64,000 bases of DNA from Trichococcus ilyis (GCF_900109135.1 NZ_FNYT01000017.1:1-64000), one strand, 5' to 3'. Numbered from the stretch's first letter, positions 26,918 to 36,008 are shown. The notes: generated by a model from the sequence alone, not told the origin. Program-made: numbers and translations.

Positions 26918-26968
26918 TGGAAGTGATGGAAAAAAGCGGAAAGCTTGATTCCATCGCTTTTTTTGTTG
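26918..26968 (+). terminator. Terminator after the sigma-54 activator gene
   Basis: The stem AGTGATGGAA / TTCCATCGCT with one G-T pair, closing on a T7 tract. It isolates the constitutively read regulator from the inducible -24/-12 promoter that begins 12 bp later. Two GATGATGCA direct repeats (about 26867 and 26889) lie just before and could be activator binding sites. Confidence 0.75.
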
Positions 26969-26979
26969 AACGGAAAAGT

Positions 26980-26994
26980 TGGCACGCTACTTGC
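26980..26994 (+). promoter_or_regulatory. Sigma-54 (-24/-12) promoter
   Basis: TTGGCACGCTACTTGCA matches the consensus TGGCAC-N5-TTGC exactly, with GG and GC ten bases apart. It stands 53 bp before the DUF1537 kinase start and after the activator gene's terminator. This is the only such element I recognised in the window. Confidence 0.92.
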
Positions 26995-27046
26995 AAATAT
27001 ATAAGTGTGAGAGAAAGAAACCATTACAGACAAAGGAGGGCGGGGC

Positions 27047-28309
27047 ATGATTTTTATTGTTGCTGACGATTTGACAGGCGCCAACGACAGCGCGATTCAG
27101 TTCACAAAAAACGGATTCGCGACCTATGTTGCGATAACAGCCAATGATTTGGATCAAAACCAAATATCCGATTATGGTGCGGTCGCCATCAATACGGATA
27201 CTAGAGCGTTACCGCCAGCGGATGCATTTGCAGCGGTTCATCAATTGGTTAAGGAACAGCGGGCAGCATTCCCTGATGCAGACTATTACAAAAAAATAGA
27301 TTCCCTGTTTCGCGGGAATCCTGTACAAGAAATTGAAGCAGTGATGGATGCCGGAGCATTTCATTTAGCCTATGTCGTACCTGCGTTCCCTGAAGGCAAC
27401 CGCAGCATGAAGCACGGAAAGATCGTGAACCTGGGGCAAACGATCGATGTGGCCGACTTGTTCGAGAAAGAATCGATCAAGAAAATCGGGCAGGTCGCCA
27501 TCGAGGAGGTCCGCGAAGGAAAAGAGCATTTACTTGCGTTTGTTGAAGAATTAAAATGTAAAGGTTGTCAAATCATTTTGTTTGACGGTGAAAGCAACGC
27601 CGATCTGGAAACGGTCCATTCCGTTTTTGAGGAAGCGAAGCAGGAGGTTCTGTTGTGCGGAAGCGCCGGAATCGCAAGCTACATAAAAAATCAGTCCGAT
27701 CAGTCCCAACCGATTCAATCGCCTGACGTAAGAGAAGGCATTTTGCTGTATGCCATCGGCTCAAGGAGTCAGGTGACGGCAAAGCAAGTGAGCCAGCTGA
27801 TGAAAGAGCGTTCCGACATAAGCGTAGCGATCCTCAACGCTGAGGAAATCAAGCAAGGGGATGCGGCAAAGGAAGTCGCCAGAGTGCTGGATGAACTTTT
27901 CCAAGAGGATTTGAAAGAAGAGTGCCTGCTTGTCCTGGACAGCCTTTTTGAAGAATCAGCTTTCGACTTGAAAGTCACTGCCGAGATGGAATCCGCAGCC
28001 AAGAAAATAATGAAAGCAATCGGTGATATAGCTGTCCAGATCAATGCCAAGAAACCCATTTCCAAAATCATTGCGACAGGGGGGGACACAGCCCTCGAAA
28101 TCTGCAAAACGTTCGGCGCCAGCGGCATTATCCTGAAGCAGGAAATCCTGCCGGGCATCCCATACGGGGAAATCGTCGGAGGCGGCCTCGATGGAGCGGT
28201 CATCGCCACGAAGTCGGGCGGATTCGGAGAAGAACAAGCACTCATTGACATAAGGAATTTTTTCCTAAATAAACCGAAAGAGGTAATAAAATGGCAATCA
28301 ATCAATTAA
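27047..28309 (+). CDS. DUF1537 four-carbon acid sugar kinase
   Basis: A 420-residue kinase of the DUF1537 family, which phosphorylates four-carbon acid sugars such as threonate, erythronate or related compounds at O-4. The N-terminal substrate domain begins with the typical VADDLTGANDSA (residues 5-16) and contains KKIDS.FRGNP. The C-terminal nucleotide-binding domain carries IATGGDTA and ILPGIPYGE. Family members work with a PdxA-like dehydrogenase, which is also present two genes on. It is the first gene after the sigma-54 promoter, and its end overlaps the next gene by 19 bp. The precise acid sugar is unknown. Confidence 0.9.
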   Translation: MIFIVADDLTGANDSAIQFTKNGFATYVAITANDLDQNQISDYGAVAINTDTRALPPADAFAAVHQLVKEQRAAFPDADYYKKIDSLFRGNPVQEIEAVMDAGAFHLAYVVPAFPEGNRSMKHGKIVNLGQTIDVADLFEKESIKKIGQVAIEEVREGKEHLLAFVEELKCKGCQIILFDGESNADLETVHSVFEEAKQEVLLCGSAGIASYIKNQSDQSQPIQSPDVREGILLYAIGSRSQVTAKQVSQLMKERSDISVAILNAEEIKQGDAAKEVARVLDELFQEDLKEECLLVLDSLFEESAFDLKVTAEMESAAKKIMKAIGDIAVQINAKKPISKIIATGGDTALEICKTFGASGIILKQEILPGIPYGEIVGGGLDGAVIATKSGGFGEEQALIDIRNFFLNKPKEVIKWQSIN

Positions 28310-29475
28310 AAGTACCGGGAAAGGTTTTCTCAGGGAATGATTCCTATCTGAAACTGAATGACATCATCGCAGCCGAAGCAGTGAAGGCTGTCATTCTGAT
28401 CACCGACAAGGGAATCGAAGGCGCAGGCATCACTGCTCCTGTCCTGGAACTGTTGGATGCTGCCGGCGTGAACACGCAAATCTTCTATCATGTCCAAGCC
28501 GAGCCTACCTACAATGACGTCACCCAGCTCGTCAACGAAATCGGCGATGCAGCAGCCGATTACATCGTCGCTGTCGGCGGCGGGAGCGTCCTGGACGTCG
28601 CGAAACTGGTGAGCGTCCTCAAAGGAGCCAGCTATTCGATCGAAAATCTGCTGGAAACGCCGGGCATCGCCAAGAAGCAAGTGAAAGCAGTGCTGATCCC
28701 GACAACCTGCGGCACGGGTTCAGAGGCGACCTGCAATGCCATCGTGGGGGTTCCCGAAAAAGGCATCAAGATCGGGATCGTCAATGATGAACTGATTCCG
28801 GATGTGGCGATTTTGGATGCCGGCTTCGTCAAGAAGCTGCCGCAAAAGCATTTGGCGGCTGCAGCCGTTGATGCCTTGTGCCACTGCGTCGAATGCTACA
28901 CCTCCAACAAGGCGAATGCCTTCAGCGATCTGTTCGCTGCGGAAGGCGCGAAGCTGATCTTCCACAATATCCGCGAAGCCTATGCTGATGCGGCCAACTT
29001 GGATGCGCGGGCGCAATTACTGATCGGATCCTTCTACGGCGGCGTCGCCATCACTTCATCCGGCACGACTGCGGTCCATGCCTTGTCCTATCCGTTGGGC
29101 GGGGAGTTCCATATCCCGCATGGCGTCGCGAATGCGATTTTGTTCGAAAAAGTGATGCGTGTCAACAAACCGGACATCACCAATGAGTTGGCGGCGTTAT
29201 GCGATGCGGCTTATCCGCAGCAAGCGGCACTTTCGGCGGAAGAAAAAGCCGAATTCATCATCGAGGAAATCGCCGACATCGTCAAAAAACTGGAAATTCC
29301 TGCCGATCTGTCCGGATTCGGTGTCCAGCTGAAAGACTTGGATTTCCTTGTCGAAGCGGGAAGCGGCGTGCGCAGATTGTTGGACAACAACAAGCGGGCG
29401 CTGACCAAAGAAGAAATCACGGACATCTACCTGTCCGTCTTGAATGAGCAAACTGGGGGCGAAGAGAATGAGTAA
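28291..29475 (+). CDS. Iron-containing alcohol dehydrogenase
   Basis: A 394-residue group III alcohol dehydrogenase. The NAD-binding GGGSVLDVAK lies near 95, and the metal-binding region includes the His residues in DALCHCVECY (about 200) and GEFHIPHGVANAI (about 275). These enzymes interconvert alcohols or hydroxyacids and aldehydes or ketones with NAD(P). It lies between the acid-sugar kinase and the PdxA-like gene, overlapping both, so it is translationally coupled and probably oxidises or reduces a pathway intermediate, for example the hydroxyacid side. Substrate cannot be read from the sequence. Confidence 0.9.
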   Translation: MAINQLKVPGKVFSGNDSYLKLNDIIAAEAVKAVILITDKGIEGAGITAPVLELLDAAGVNTQIFYHVQAEPTYNDVTQLVNEIGDAAADYIVAVGGGSVLDVAKLVSVLKGASYSIENLLETPGIAKKQVKAVLIPTTCGTGSEATCNAIVGVPEKGIKIGIVNDELIPDVAILDAGFVKKLPQKHLAAAAVDALCHCVECYTSNKANAFSDLFAAEGAKLIFHNIREAYADAANLDARAQLLIGSFYGGVAITSSGTTAVHALSYPLGGEFHIPHGVANAILFEKVMRVNKPDITNELAALCDAAYPQQAALSAEEKAEFIIEEIADIVKKLEIPADLSGFGVQLKDLDFLVEAGSGVRRLLDNNKRALTKEEITDIYLSVLNEQTGGEENE

Positions 29476-30499
29476 AAATTTACCGATCATCGGCATCACG
29501 ATGGGCGATCCTTCCGGAATCGGCCCTGAAATCGGCGTGAAAGCCTTGCTTGACGCATCGCTGTACGAGCGCTGCCGACCTTTGTTCGTGGGCGATCCGA
29601 AAGCTTTTGAACAGGCTGCCGGCTTCGTCGGAGCGACAGAAGTCGAAATCATCCCGATCAAAGAAGTTTCCGAAGCGAAGTTCGAACCGAACAAAATCGA
29701 AGTCATCGACATCGCCACCGAGGCATTTGCCTACCCGATCGGACAGGTGTCCGCGCAATCCGGGGACATCGCCTTCCGCAGCATCGTCAAGGTCATCGAT
29801 CTGGCCATGAAGAACGAAATCGCTGCGACCGTGACGAACCCGATCAACAAGGAAGCCATGAATTTGGCGGGCCATCACTTTGCCGGCCATACCGAAGTCT
29901 ATGCGCACTACACGAATACGCCAAAATATTCGATGATGCTGGCGCATGAAGATCTGCGGGTCGTGCACGTGTCCACCCACGTTTCCTTGCGTCAGGCTTG
30001 CGACCTCGTCAAAAAAGAGCGCGTGCTGGAAGTCATCAAATTGGCCCAGGCCGCCTGCAAGGGATTGGGAATCGCCGAACCTAAAATCGGCGTGGCCGGT
30101 CTGAACCCGCATTGCGGCGAAGGCGGCCTGTTCGGAACGGAAGACATCGAGGAAATCCTGCCGGCTGTGGAAGCGGCCAAGGAAGCCGGGATCAATGCAG
30201 AAGGCCCGATTCCAGCGGATACGATCTTCTCGAAAGCGCGCGGCGGCTGGTACGACATCGTGGTTGCGATGTACCATGACCAAGGGCATATCCCTTTGAA
30301 AGTCGTCGGCTTTGTCTATAACCGCGAAAAAGGCCAATGGGACGATGTCAGCGGCGTGAACGTGACGTTGGGGCTGCCGATCATCCGCGCCTCCGTCGAC
30401 CACGGGACCGCGTTTGACAATGCCGGAAAAGGCATCGCAAGTGCAGCAAGTTTGGTGAATGCAATCGATTATGCATGCATGTTATCTGAAAATAAATAG
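29468..30499 (+). CDS. pdxA2: PdxA-like 4-phospho-acid-sugar dehydrogenase
   Basis: A 343-residue homologue of 4-hydroxythreonine-4-phosphate dehydrogenase. Family motifs are clear: GITMGDPSGIGPEI at 10-23, the metal-binding His region HHFAGHTE near 137, AMYHDQGH near 268 and SVDHGTAFD near 310. PdxA2 enzymes paired with DUF1537 kinases oxidise and decarboxylate a 4-phosphorylated acid sugar to dihydroxyacetone phosphate, so catabolism is more likely than vitamin B6 synthesis; no other B6 gene is nearby. The ATG at 29468 overlaps the previous stop (ATGAGTAA). Confidence 0.9.
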   Translation: MSKNLPIIGITMGDPSGIGPEIGVKALLDASLYERCRPLFVGDPKAFEQAAGFVGATEVEIIPIKEVSEAKFEPNKIEVIDIATEAFAYPIGQVSAQSGDIAFRSIVKVIDLAMKNEIAATVTNPINKEAMNLAGHHFAGHTEVYAHYTNTPKYSMMLAHEDLRVVHVSTHVSLRQACDLVKKERVLEVIKLAQAACKGLGIAEPKIGVAGLNPHCGEGGLFGTEDIEEILPAVEAAKEAGINAEGPIPADTIFSKARGGWYDIVVAMYHDQGHIPLKVVGFVYNREKGQWDDVSGVNVTLGLPIIRASVDHGTAFDNAGKGIASAASLVNAIDYACMLSENK

Positions 30500-30517
30500 G
30501 ACCGGGAGGAAAAAATA

Positions 30518-31414
30518 GTGGTAGATATCAAAGGGATCATTTCCGCAAACGTAACACCGATGGACGCAAACGAGGACATCAATGAAAAAGAACTCCGCAA
30601 CCATGTGAACCGTTCATTGGCTGCCGGTGTGGACGGCGTGTTCTGCTTAGGGACAAACGGTGAGGCCTACGCACTCAATAAGGACGAGAAAAAATTCGTG
30701 ATCGAAGCTTTCGTTGATGAAGTGAAAGGCAGAGTTCCTGTCTACGCAGGAACAGGAGCCGCCACAACAAGGGAAACGATCGAACTGTCGAAAATCGCCG
30801 AAGCCGCCGGTGCGGATGTCTTGTCGGTCGTGGCGCCGTTTTTCGCTTCTGCTTCGCAACAGGAAATCTACAATCACTATGAAGCGGTAGCCAAGAGCGT
30901 GAATCTGCCGCTCGTGATGTACAATATCCCGGCCCGTGCCGGCAATGCCATCGCTCCGGAAACTGTGCAGAGACTGGCGCAGATCGACAACATCGTCGGC
31001 GTGAAGGACTCCAGCGGCAACTTCGACAATATCCTGCAGTACCTTGAATTGACCGATCCGAAAGAATTCGCTGTCCTTTCGGGGAACGATTCGCTGATCC
31101 TGTGGACGCTGCAAGCCGGAGGAGCGGGCGGCATCACAGCCGTTGCCAATCTGTTGCCGGAAATCATGGTTTCGATCTATTCGAAATTCCTGGAAGGGGA
31201 TTTCCAAGGCGCGAAAGCGTTTCAGGATTCCATCCGTCCGATCAGAAACTGCTTCAAGTACGGCAACCCGAACACCATCATCAAAAACGCGACCAATATG
31301 CTCGGCATGCCGGTCGGCAACAACCGGGCGCCGTTCAATTACATTTCGCCGGAAGCAAAAGATGCGATCCAAGCGACGTTGGAGCAGTATTACTCTGAGT
31401 ATTTCGTCAAATAA
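30518..31414 (+). CDS. DapA/NanA-family class I aldolase or dehydratase
   Basis: A 298-residue (alpha/beta)8 protein of the dihydrodipicolinate synthase/N-acetylneuraminate lyase family. The carboxylate-binding loop is GTNGEAY (about 46-52), the catalytic Tyr lies in MYNIPARAGN, and the Schiff-base Lys in GVKDSSGN near 165. In this context a 2-keto-3-deoxy-acid aldolase or dehydratase is more plausible than lysine biosynthesis, since the neighbours are acid-sugar enzymes. It starts with GTG after GGGAGG, 18 bp beyond the pdxA-like stop. A long hairpin and a cre box follow it. Confidence 0.88.
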   Translation: MVDIKGIISANVTPMDANEDINEKELRNHVNRSLAAGVDGVFCLGTNGEAYALNKDEKKFVIEAFVDEVKGRVPVYAGTGAATTRETIELSKIAEAAGADVLSVVAPFFASASQQEIYNHYEAVAKSVNLPLVMYNIPARAGNAIAPETVQRLAQIDNIVGVKDSSGNFDNILQYLELTDPKEFAVLSGNDSLILWTLQAGGAGGITAVANLLPEIMVSIYSKFLEGDFQGAKAFQDSIRPIRNCFKYGNPNTIIKNATNMLGMPVGNNRAPFNYISPEAKDAIQATLEQYYSEYFVK

Positions 31415-31425
31415 GGCATAAAAAA

Positions 31426-31504
31426 GTTTACAAAAGTTTCGAACAAGCCGGCATGGGCCTTGTAACCATGCTGCTTGTATCTCGAAACAATGTAAACGCT
31501 AGCA
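31426..31504 (+). promoter_or_regulatory. Long intergenic hairpin ending in a CcpA cre box
   Basis: Four arm pairs nest: GTTTAC/GTAAAC, GTTTCGA/TCGAAAC, ACAAGC/GCTTGT and GCATGG/CCATGC (innermost loop 9 bases), spanning 31426-31497. The distal arm runs into ATGTAAACGCTAGCA (31490-31504), a perfect match to the cre consensus WTGNAANCGNWNNCW. The element sits between the lyase and BNR genes, so it may lower expression of the distal genes when glucose is present, or process the transcript. Confidence 0.7.
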
Positions 31505-31544
31505 AAAACAGAACCGAATCATAAACAAACTAGGAGGATTTAGA

Positions 31545-32717
31545 ATGGCAGTGAAATTACCGAGTGTTAGACAATCAGACCCAAATGGTGTGGTATACCG
31601 TGACGAATTTTTGAATGTGGACTTTGCGTTGATCCCGACAGGCGGAAAAAATACGGCCCATGCGCCCGCTTTGATCGAAACCGCGGACGGCGGCATGCTG
31701 TGCGCCTGGTTTGCCGGAAGTTTTGAAGGCAGCGGGGACATTTCCATCGCTGTTTCAAAATTGGATCCGGAAACGCAAGTCTGGTCGGCTACCGAAATCG
31801 TCTCCAAAGGGATCGACCGCAGCGAACAGAACCCTGCCTTCTTCCGGGCGCCGGATGGCCAAATCTGGCTGATCTACACCTCGCAAGTCAGCCGCCAGGA
31901 AGGCAAAGACAATATGCAGTTCACTTCGATCATCATGGTCCAAAAATCAAGCGACGAAGGCCAAACGTGGGGCGAACCGGAAGTGCTGTTCGACAGCGAA
32001 GGGACTTTCTCGAGACAGGCTATCCAAATTTTGAGCAACGGCCGTTGGATCTTCGCAACTTGGCTGTGCGAAGACTCGCCCGAAGGCTTGACCAATGACC
32101 CGACTGAATTTCAGGTGTCCGATGATCAAGGCCAGACTTGGAAAGCGGTCCGCATGCCGGACAGCAACGGCCGCGTGCATGCCAATGTGATCGAAGTCGA
32201 ACCGGGCCACCTGGTCGCCTTCATGCGCAGCCGTTTCGCGGACCATGTGTACACGAGCGAATCGTTTGACTTCGGCGACAGCTGGACTGTTCCGGAAGCG
32301 AATGTGTTGCCGAACAACAACGCAAGCATCAGCGCGATCAAACTGCAATCCGGCGAAATTGCCTTGGCCTACAATGTGAATGCAGCCAACAATGCCGAGT
32401 TCGGGAAAGTCGCTTGGCCGGGCTTGCGTAATCCGGTGGCGGTCTCCGTTTCGGAAGACTTCGGCAAAACGTGGCCGATCGGAAGAGTGTTCGAATGCGC
32501 AGAGGGCTTCATCGGCATCGAAAACAAAACCAATAACGCCCAATACGAATACCCTACCCTTTACCAAGACAGCAAAGGCGTGTTGCACCTGGTTTACGCG
32601 TACAAGAACAGAATCTGCGTGAAATATGTCCGTTTCACAGTCGCTGATTTGTTCGGCGAAAAACGGGAAACAGAAGGTTTGTACAATCCGACTTCAGGAG
32701 AAGGCGTAGAAAAATAG
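31545..32717 (+). CDS. BNR/Asp-box beta-propeller protein (sialidase-like fold)
   Basis: A 390-residue predicted six-bladed propeller with four Asp boxes: SSDEGQTW, SDDQGQTW, SFDFGDSW and SEDFGKTW. There is no signal peptide, so it is cytoplasmic. The sialidase FRIP motif is absent, and I cannot identify the sialidase arginine triad, so calling it a neuraminidase would be unsafe. Propellers of this type include sialidases, other glycosidases and polysaccharide lyases. Between a NanA-family lyase and an anion transporter, it may open an imported acidic oligosaccharide or isomerise an acid sugar. The ATG follows AGGAGG. Confidence 0.75.
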   Translation: MAVKLPSVRQSDPNGVVYRDEFLNVDFALIPTGGKNTAHAPALIETADGGMLCAWFAGSFEGSGDISIAVSKLDPETQVWSATEIVSKGIDRSEQNPAFFRAPDGQIWLIYTSQVSRQEGKDNMQFTSIIMVQKSSDEGQTWGEPEVLFDSEGTFSRQAIQILSNGRWIFATWLCEDSPEGLTNDPTEFQVSDDQGQTWKAVRMPDSNGRVHANVIEVEPGHLVAFMRSRFADHVYTSESFDFGDSWTVPEANVLPNNNASISAIKLQSGEIALAYNVNAANNAEFGKVAWPGLRNPVAVSVSEDFGKTWPIGRVFECAEGFIGIENKTNNAQYEYPTLYQDSKGVLHLVYAYKNRICVKYVRFTVADLFGEKRETEGLYNPTSGEGVEK

Positions 32718-32824
32718 TAAGCGCCGCTGATCTGGCGCGGTCATCCGCTGACCGCGTCGGGACAATGGCAAGTCAACAAAATATCCAACCAAATTCTTTA
32801 TGAAAAAAAGAGGAGATGTAAAAA

Positions 32825-34111
32825 ATGACACTACAAATGATTCTCGCCCTCGGTATCCTGATCCTGATGATCGTCATGATCATGTCCGACAAATTCGCTT
32901 TCGGCGCACCGCCGCTAATGGCCTGCTTGCTGTTGGTAGTCACCGGTTTGTCCACTGTCCAGGAAGCTTTCGCAGGCTTCATCAATCCAAGCGTTGTCAT
33001 GGTTGCCGGCTTCATGGTCGTTATGGCGGGTCTGATGAAGACCGGTCTGATCGGCAAGGTCCAGTCCGCGATGATCGCGCTGGTAAATAAAGGCGGTTAC
33101 AAAAGCTATGCCCTATTGATCATTGTTGTTATGTTGGGTGCCAGCCTTGCGGGTGGCGGTTCCACTGGTTATTATGTACTTATCTTATCCTTAGTATCGA
33201 CAATCCCTTACAACAAAAAAATGCCTACTTCCAAGCTGATGATGCCATTGGGCTTTGCGACCAACCACCCGTTGGTTCCTTTCAACGTTGCTTTGTTCTA
33301 CGGTGTCACTGTCAGCGTGCTTGAGACTGCAGGCTATACCGGCGGACTTTCCATGCCGCGCTTTGCGATTGTGAATTTCATCCTGGCACTTGGTTTCTTG
33401 GCCTGGAGTTTGGTTGCTTATCGTCTTTTGCCGGATCACCCGATCATGGAAGCTGCTGAGGATGGCGAAGAGGTCCAGCAAACTTTAACCGCTGTCATGC
33501 CCGCTTGGAAAGAATTCATCACCATCGCGGCTTTCATCATCAGTGTCATCGGCATGATGATGATGAGCGTATTGGGCAATGCGGCGTATGTGATCCCTGG
33601 TATTGCCGGAGCGATCTTGCTGATGATCGACGTGCTTGACTTCAAGGAAGTCCGCGACAATATGGGCGCACCTGTAATCATCATGATGGCCGGTGTTATC
33701 GGTGTAGCTGACGCTTTGGCGAATTCCGGATTCACTGTCATGATCGGGGATGTCGTGGCGAAAACATTGGGCAACAACATCAATCCGTTCATTCTTATCC
33801 TGATCTTCGCGTTGCTGACTAGTACAAGTGCTACTTTTACTGGATCAAATATGGGTTCTGTTTACATCTTTGCGCCGATCGCGATCGCAACAAGCATGAG
33901 CTTGGGCCTGAATCCTGTCGCAGCCGCAGCTGCAGTAGTCGTATCCGGATGGAACGGCGGCTACATGCCGGTCGACGGTATGCCTGCCATGATCTTGGGT
34001 ATGGGTAAATACAAACTGCCGGAGTTCTGGAAGTTCTCCGTGCCGATGTATCTGATCCGTATCCTTGCGCTGTGCGTTGGCGCGATGATCATGTTCCCGG
34101 TGAACGGATAA
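32825..34111 (+). CDS. SLC13/DASS-type carboxylate transporter
   Basis: A 428-residue membrane protein with about ten hydrophobic segments in two halves. It has the re-entrant, glycine- and serine-rich stretches typical of the ion-transporter/DASS superfamily (GGGSTGYYV near 100; TSTSATFTGSN near 340). Members import di- or tricarboxylates or related anions. In this cluster it is the probable uptake system for the acid sugar. It is placed after the BNR gene in the same orientation, 107 bp apart, and ends before a weak hairpin. Confidence 0.85.
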   Translation: MTLQMILALGILILMIVMIMSDKFAFGAPPLMACLLLVVTGLSTVQEAFAGFINPSVVMVAGFMVVMAGLMKTGLIGKVQSAMIALVNKGGYKSYALLIIVVMLGASLAGGGSTGYYVLILSLVSTIPYNKKMPTSKLMMPLGFATNHPLVPFNVALFYGVTVSVLETAGYTGGLSMPRFAIVNFILALGFLAWSLVAYRLLPDHPIMEAAEDGEEVQQTLTAVMPAWKEFITIAAFIISVIGMMMMSVLGNAAYVIPGIAGAILLMIDVLDFKEVRDNMGAPVIIMMAGVIGVADALANSGFTVMIGDVVAKTLGNNINPFILILIFALLTSTSATFTGSNMGSVYIFAPIAIATSMSLGLNPVAAAAAVVVSGWNGGYMPVDGMPAMILGMGKYKLPEFWKFSVPMYLIRILALCVGAMIMFPVNG

Positions 34112-34140
34112 GCTGAGGGAATAGGGAACATTTTGCTGAA

Positions 34141-34164
34141 GGGCTGTCTCATTTGAGGCAGCTC
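34141..34164 (+). terminator. Hairpin after the carboxylate transporter
   Basis: GGGCTGtCTCA / TGAGgCAGCTC with almost no loop and no T run. It may terminate only partially, leaving the two downstream genes at reduced expression. Confidence 0.5.
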
Positions 34165-34204
34165 TTGCGCGTTATCTTCAATACGAATGGGAAAGGTGAA
34201 TGCA

Positions 34205-35995
34205 ATGATCGATATGATGAATGAAGTTACACTAGTCTCACCCTTGGCCGGCAAGCTGTTTCTGGAAGAAGTAAAAGGGAACGTGGCTGCGCAGAACACA
34301 CCGGAAAACAACCTGGAAGTGAGTGCCGGAAAAAACCGGACGATGTATGTGTACGCTCCGGCGTCAGGCTGCTTCGATCCCAAACAGACGCAGGTGCTGA
34401 TGGTTTTGCGGGACGAGGCTAATGAGGCGTCGGCGGCAAGGGTGATGGCCGCATATGGTCTCGATAAATTGGCAGAGGAGAAGCATCTGATCCTGCTGTT
34501 CCCGAATCCGACCGAGGCGGGATGGAACTATGCGGAAAAGCAAGAGCTTGAAAACGATATGGATTTCCTGAAGCGCTGCTTTGTGAGCCTAGCTTCGGGG
34601 AAGGCGGGAGTGGCCGGGTTCAACGGGATGATCTTCTATCTCGCGACCTCGGAGGCTGCTTCTGCCATGGCATTCACGTTGGCGTCGCTCTCGCCGATCG
34701 ATGCTGCAGGGATCATGATTTCGGATTTTCCCGCTGATTACCGGATCCCTTCCGGTGCGCTGCATGCCCCGCAGGTCGCCTATCTGAACGGGAACAATAA
34801 AGAGGCGGAAGCCTACTTGCGGAAGAGCAACGGCATCTGCGGGATGAGCAGCATAGCGGGTGGCCGGATTGCCTATTCAAACAGCAATAATGAATGCATC
34901 AGGCATGTCATTTCCAGAAAAGCGCTGGATCAGGCGGAAGTCTGGTTCGCTTGGGAAGAGCTTTTTTCCGAAACGAGACGCTGGCGCAATGACACGTTCG
35001 GCACCTATCAGAAGCGGCCGGACTTCTCGGCGCGCGGATTCGAGCAGCATGTGGACGAAGAGCTGCCCGGTTTGGCGGCCGGCTCAAAAAACACTTGGTA
35101 CGAATACGTTCCGCCTCAGTTAAGAGGAAGCAGCGTGAAAGTCCCGCTGGTCATCTACTTCCACGGCATCGGCTGTGTGCCGCTTTACGGGGCGGAGCAG
35201 AGCGGCTGGCACGATATCGCCGACAGGGAAAATTTCATTGTGGTCTATCCCCAGCCTTCAATCGAAAAACGCTGGAATGTGTGGGACGACGACCGCTTGC
35301 CGAGCGACTTTGCTTTCATTTTTGCGTTGATTGAGCACCTGGAAAGGAAATACTCCATCGATGCGACCCGGATCTACATTTCCGGCTTTTCGATGGGGAG
35401 CATGATGACGAACGCCTTGGCCGCTGCGTACCCGGAAAAATTCGCCGCCGCGGCGCCCTGCAATGCGCCGCATCTGGGCTATCTGTCCACGCTCTCCGGG
35501 ATGGCGCCGCTGCTCATGAGATTGAACCCAAAATCGGGTGTCCGTGCCTTGGGGCTGGAGCCGGCTGGGGGAGCCTCGGCAGTGAAAAAACTGGCGGACG
35601 CCAAAAAGCAGTCCTTTGATTACCGGATGCCGGTCATCCAGAATATCGGTCTGTTGGATCTGGAGTGGTCGTTGACGGATCCGGCCGGGCCTTGGAGAAA
35701 GACGTTCGATTATTGGAAGGGATATAACGGGATTGCGGGCCGTACGGACGAAGCCGGCAGTCTTTATGAATCTGGGCTGGTGGCGGATGAAAACAGCTAT
35801 ATTGGTGTGGATCAGCGCTTTTTGCGGCACAGCTGGTACAGCGGGGATTTTCCGGATGCGCCGCTTTACGAATTGGTCTACGCGAAAAGGATGCCGCATG
35901 CTGTCGATCTGCGGCAGATCGAAATGGCGTGGGAATTCATGAAGAAATTTGCGCGCAATGCGGACGGATCGCTGGCATTGCTGGATGATTGTTGA
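34205..35995 (+). CDS. Esterase/PHB-depolymerase-like alpha/beta hydrolase with N-terminal extension
   Basis: A 596-residue protein. The C-terminal half is an alpha/beta hydrolase of the polyhydroxybutyrate depolymerase/feruloyl esterase type: YFHGIG near 320 as the oxyanion region and the nucleophile elbow GFSMGS near 396. The N-terminal about 270 residues resemble a second, degenerate hydrolase-like domain without an obvious nucleophile motif. There is no signal peptide. It may deacylate the imported sugar (removing acetyl or feruloyl groups). I chose the ATG at 34205, 7 bp after GGAAAGGTG, over one 18 bp earlier. It is followed closely by the SDR gene. Confidence 0.75.
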   Translation: MIDMMNEVTLVSPLAGKLFLEEVKGNVAAQNTPENNLEVSAGKNRTMYVYAPASGCFDPKQTQVLMVLRDEANEASAARVMAAYGLDKLAEEKHLILLFPNPTEAGWNYAEKQELENDMDFLKRCFVSLASGKAGVAGFNGMIFYLATSEAASAMAFTLASLSPIDAAGIMISDFPADYRIPSGALHAPQVAYLNGNNKEAEAYLRKSNGICGMSSIAGGRIAYSNSNNECIRHVISRKALDQAEVWFAWEELFSETRRWRNDTFGTYQKRPDFSARGFEQHVDEELPGLAAGSKNTWYEYVPPQLRGSSVKVPLVIYFHGIGCVPLYGAEQSGWHDIADRENFIVVYPQPSIEKRWNVWDDDRLPSDFAFIFALIEHLERKYSIDATRIYISGFSMGSMMTNALAAAYPEKFAAAAPCNAPHLGYLSTLSGMAPLLMRLNPKSGVRALGLEPAGGASAVKKLADAKKQSFDYRMPVIQNIGLLDLEWSLTDPAGPWRKTFDYWKGYNGIAGRTDEAGSLYESGLVADENSYIGVDQRFLRHSWYSGDFPDAPLYELVYAKRMPHAVDLRQIEMAWEFMKKFARNADGSLALLDDC

Positions 35996-36008
35996 AGGGG
36001 TGTTGAAA

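Noticed and set aside
29468-30499. Vitamin B6 biosynthesis gene pdxA
   Set aside because: Pairing with a DUF1537 kinase under catabolic control indicates the PdxA2 acid-sugar branch instead.
30518-31414. Lysine biosynthesis gene dapA
   Set aside because: The fold and catalytic residues fit, but every neighbour belongs to acid-sugar metabolism and no lysine pathway gene is present.
31545-32717. Annotation of the BNR protein as a sialidase
   Set aside because: Asp boxes only show the fold. FRIP and a clear arginine triad are absent, and no export signal is present.
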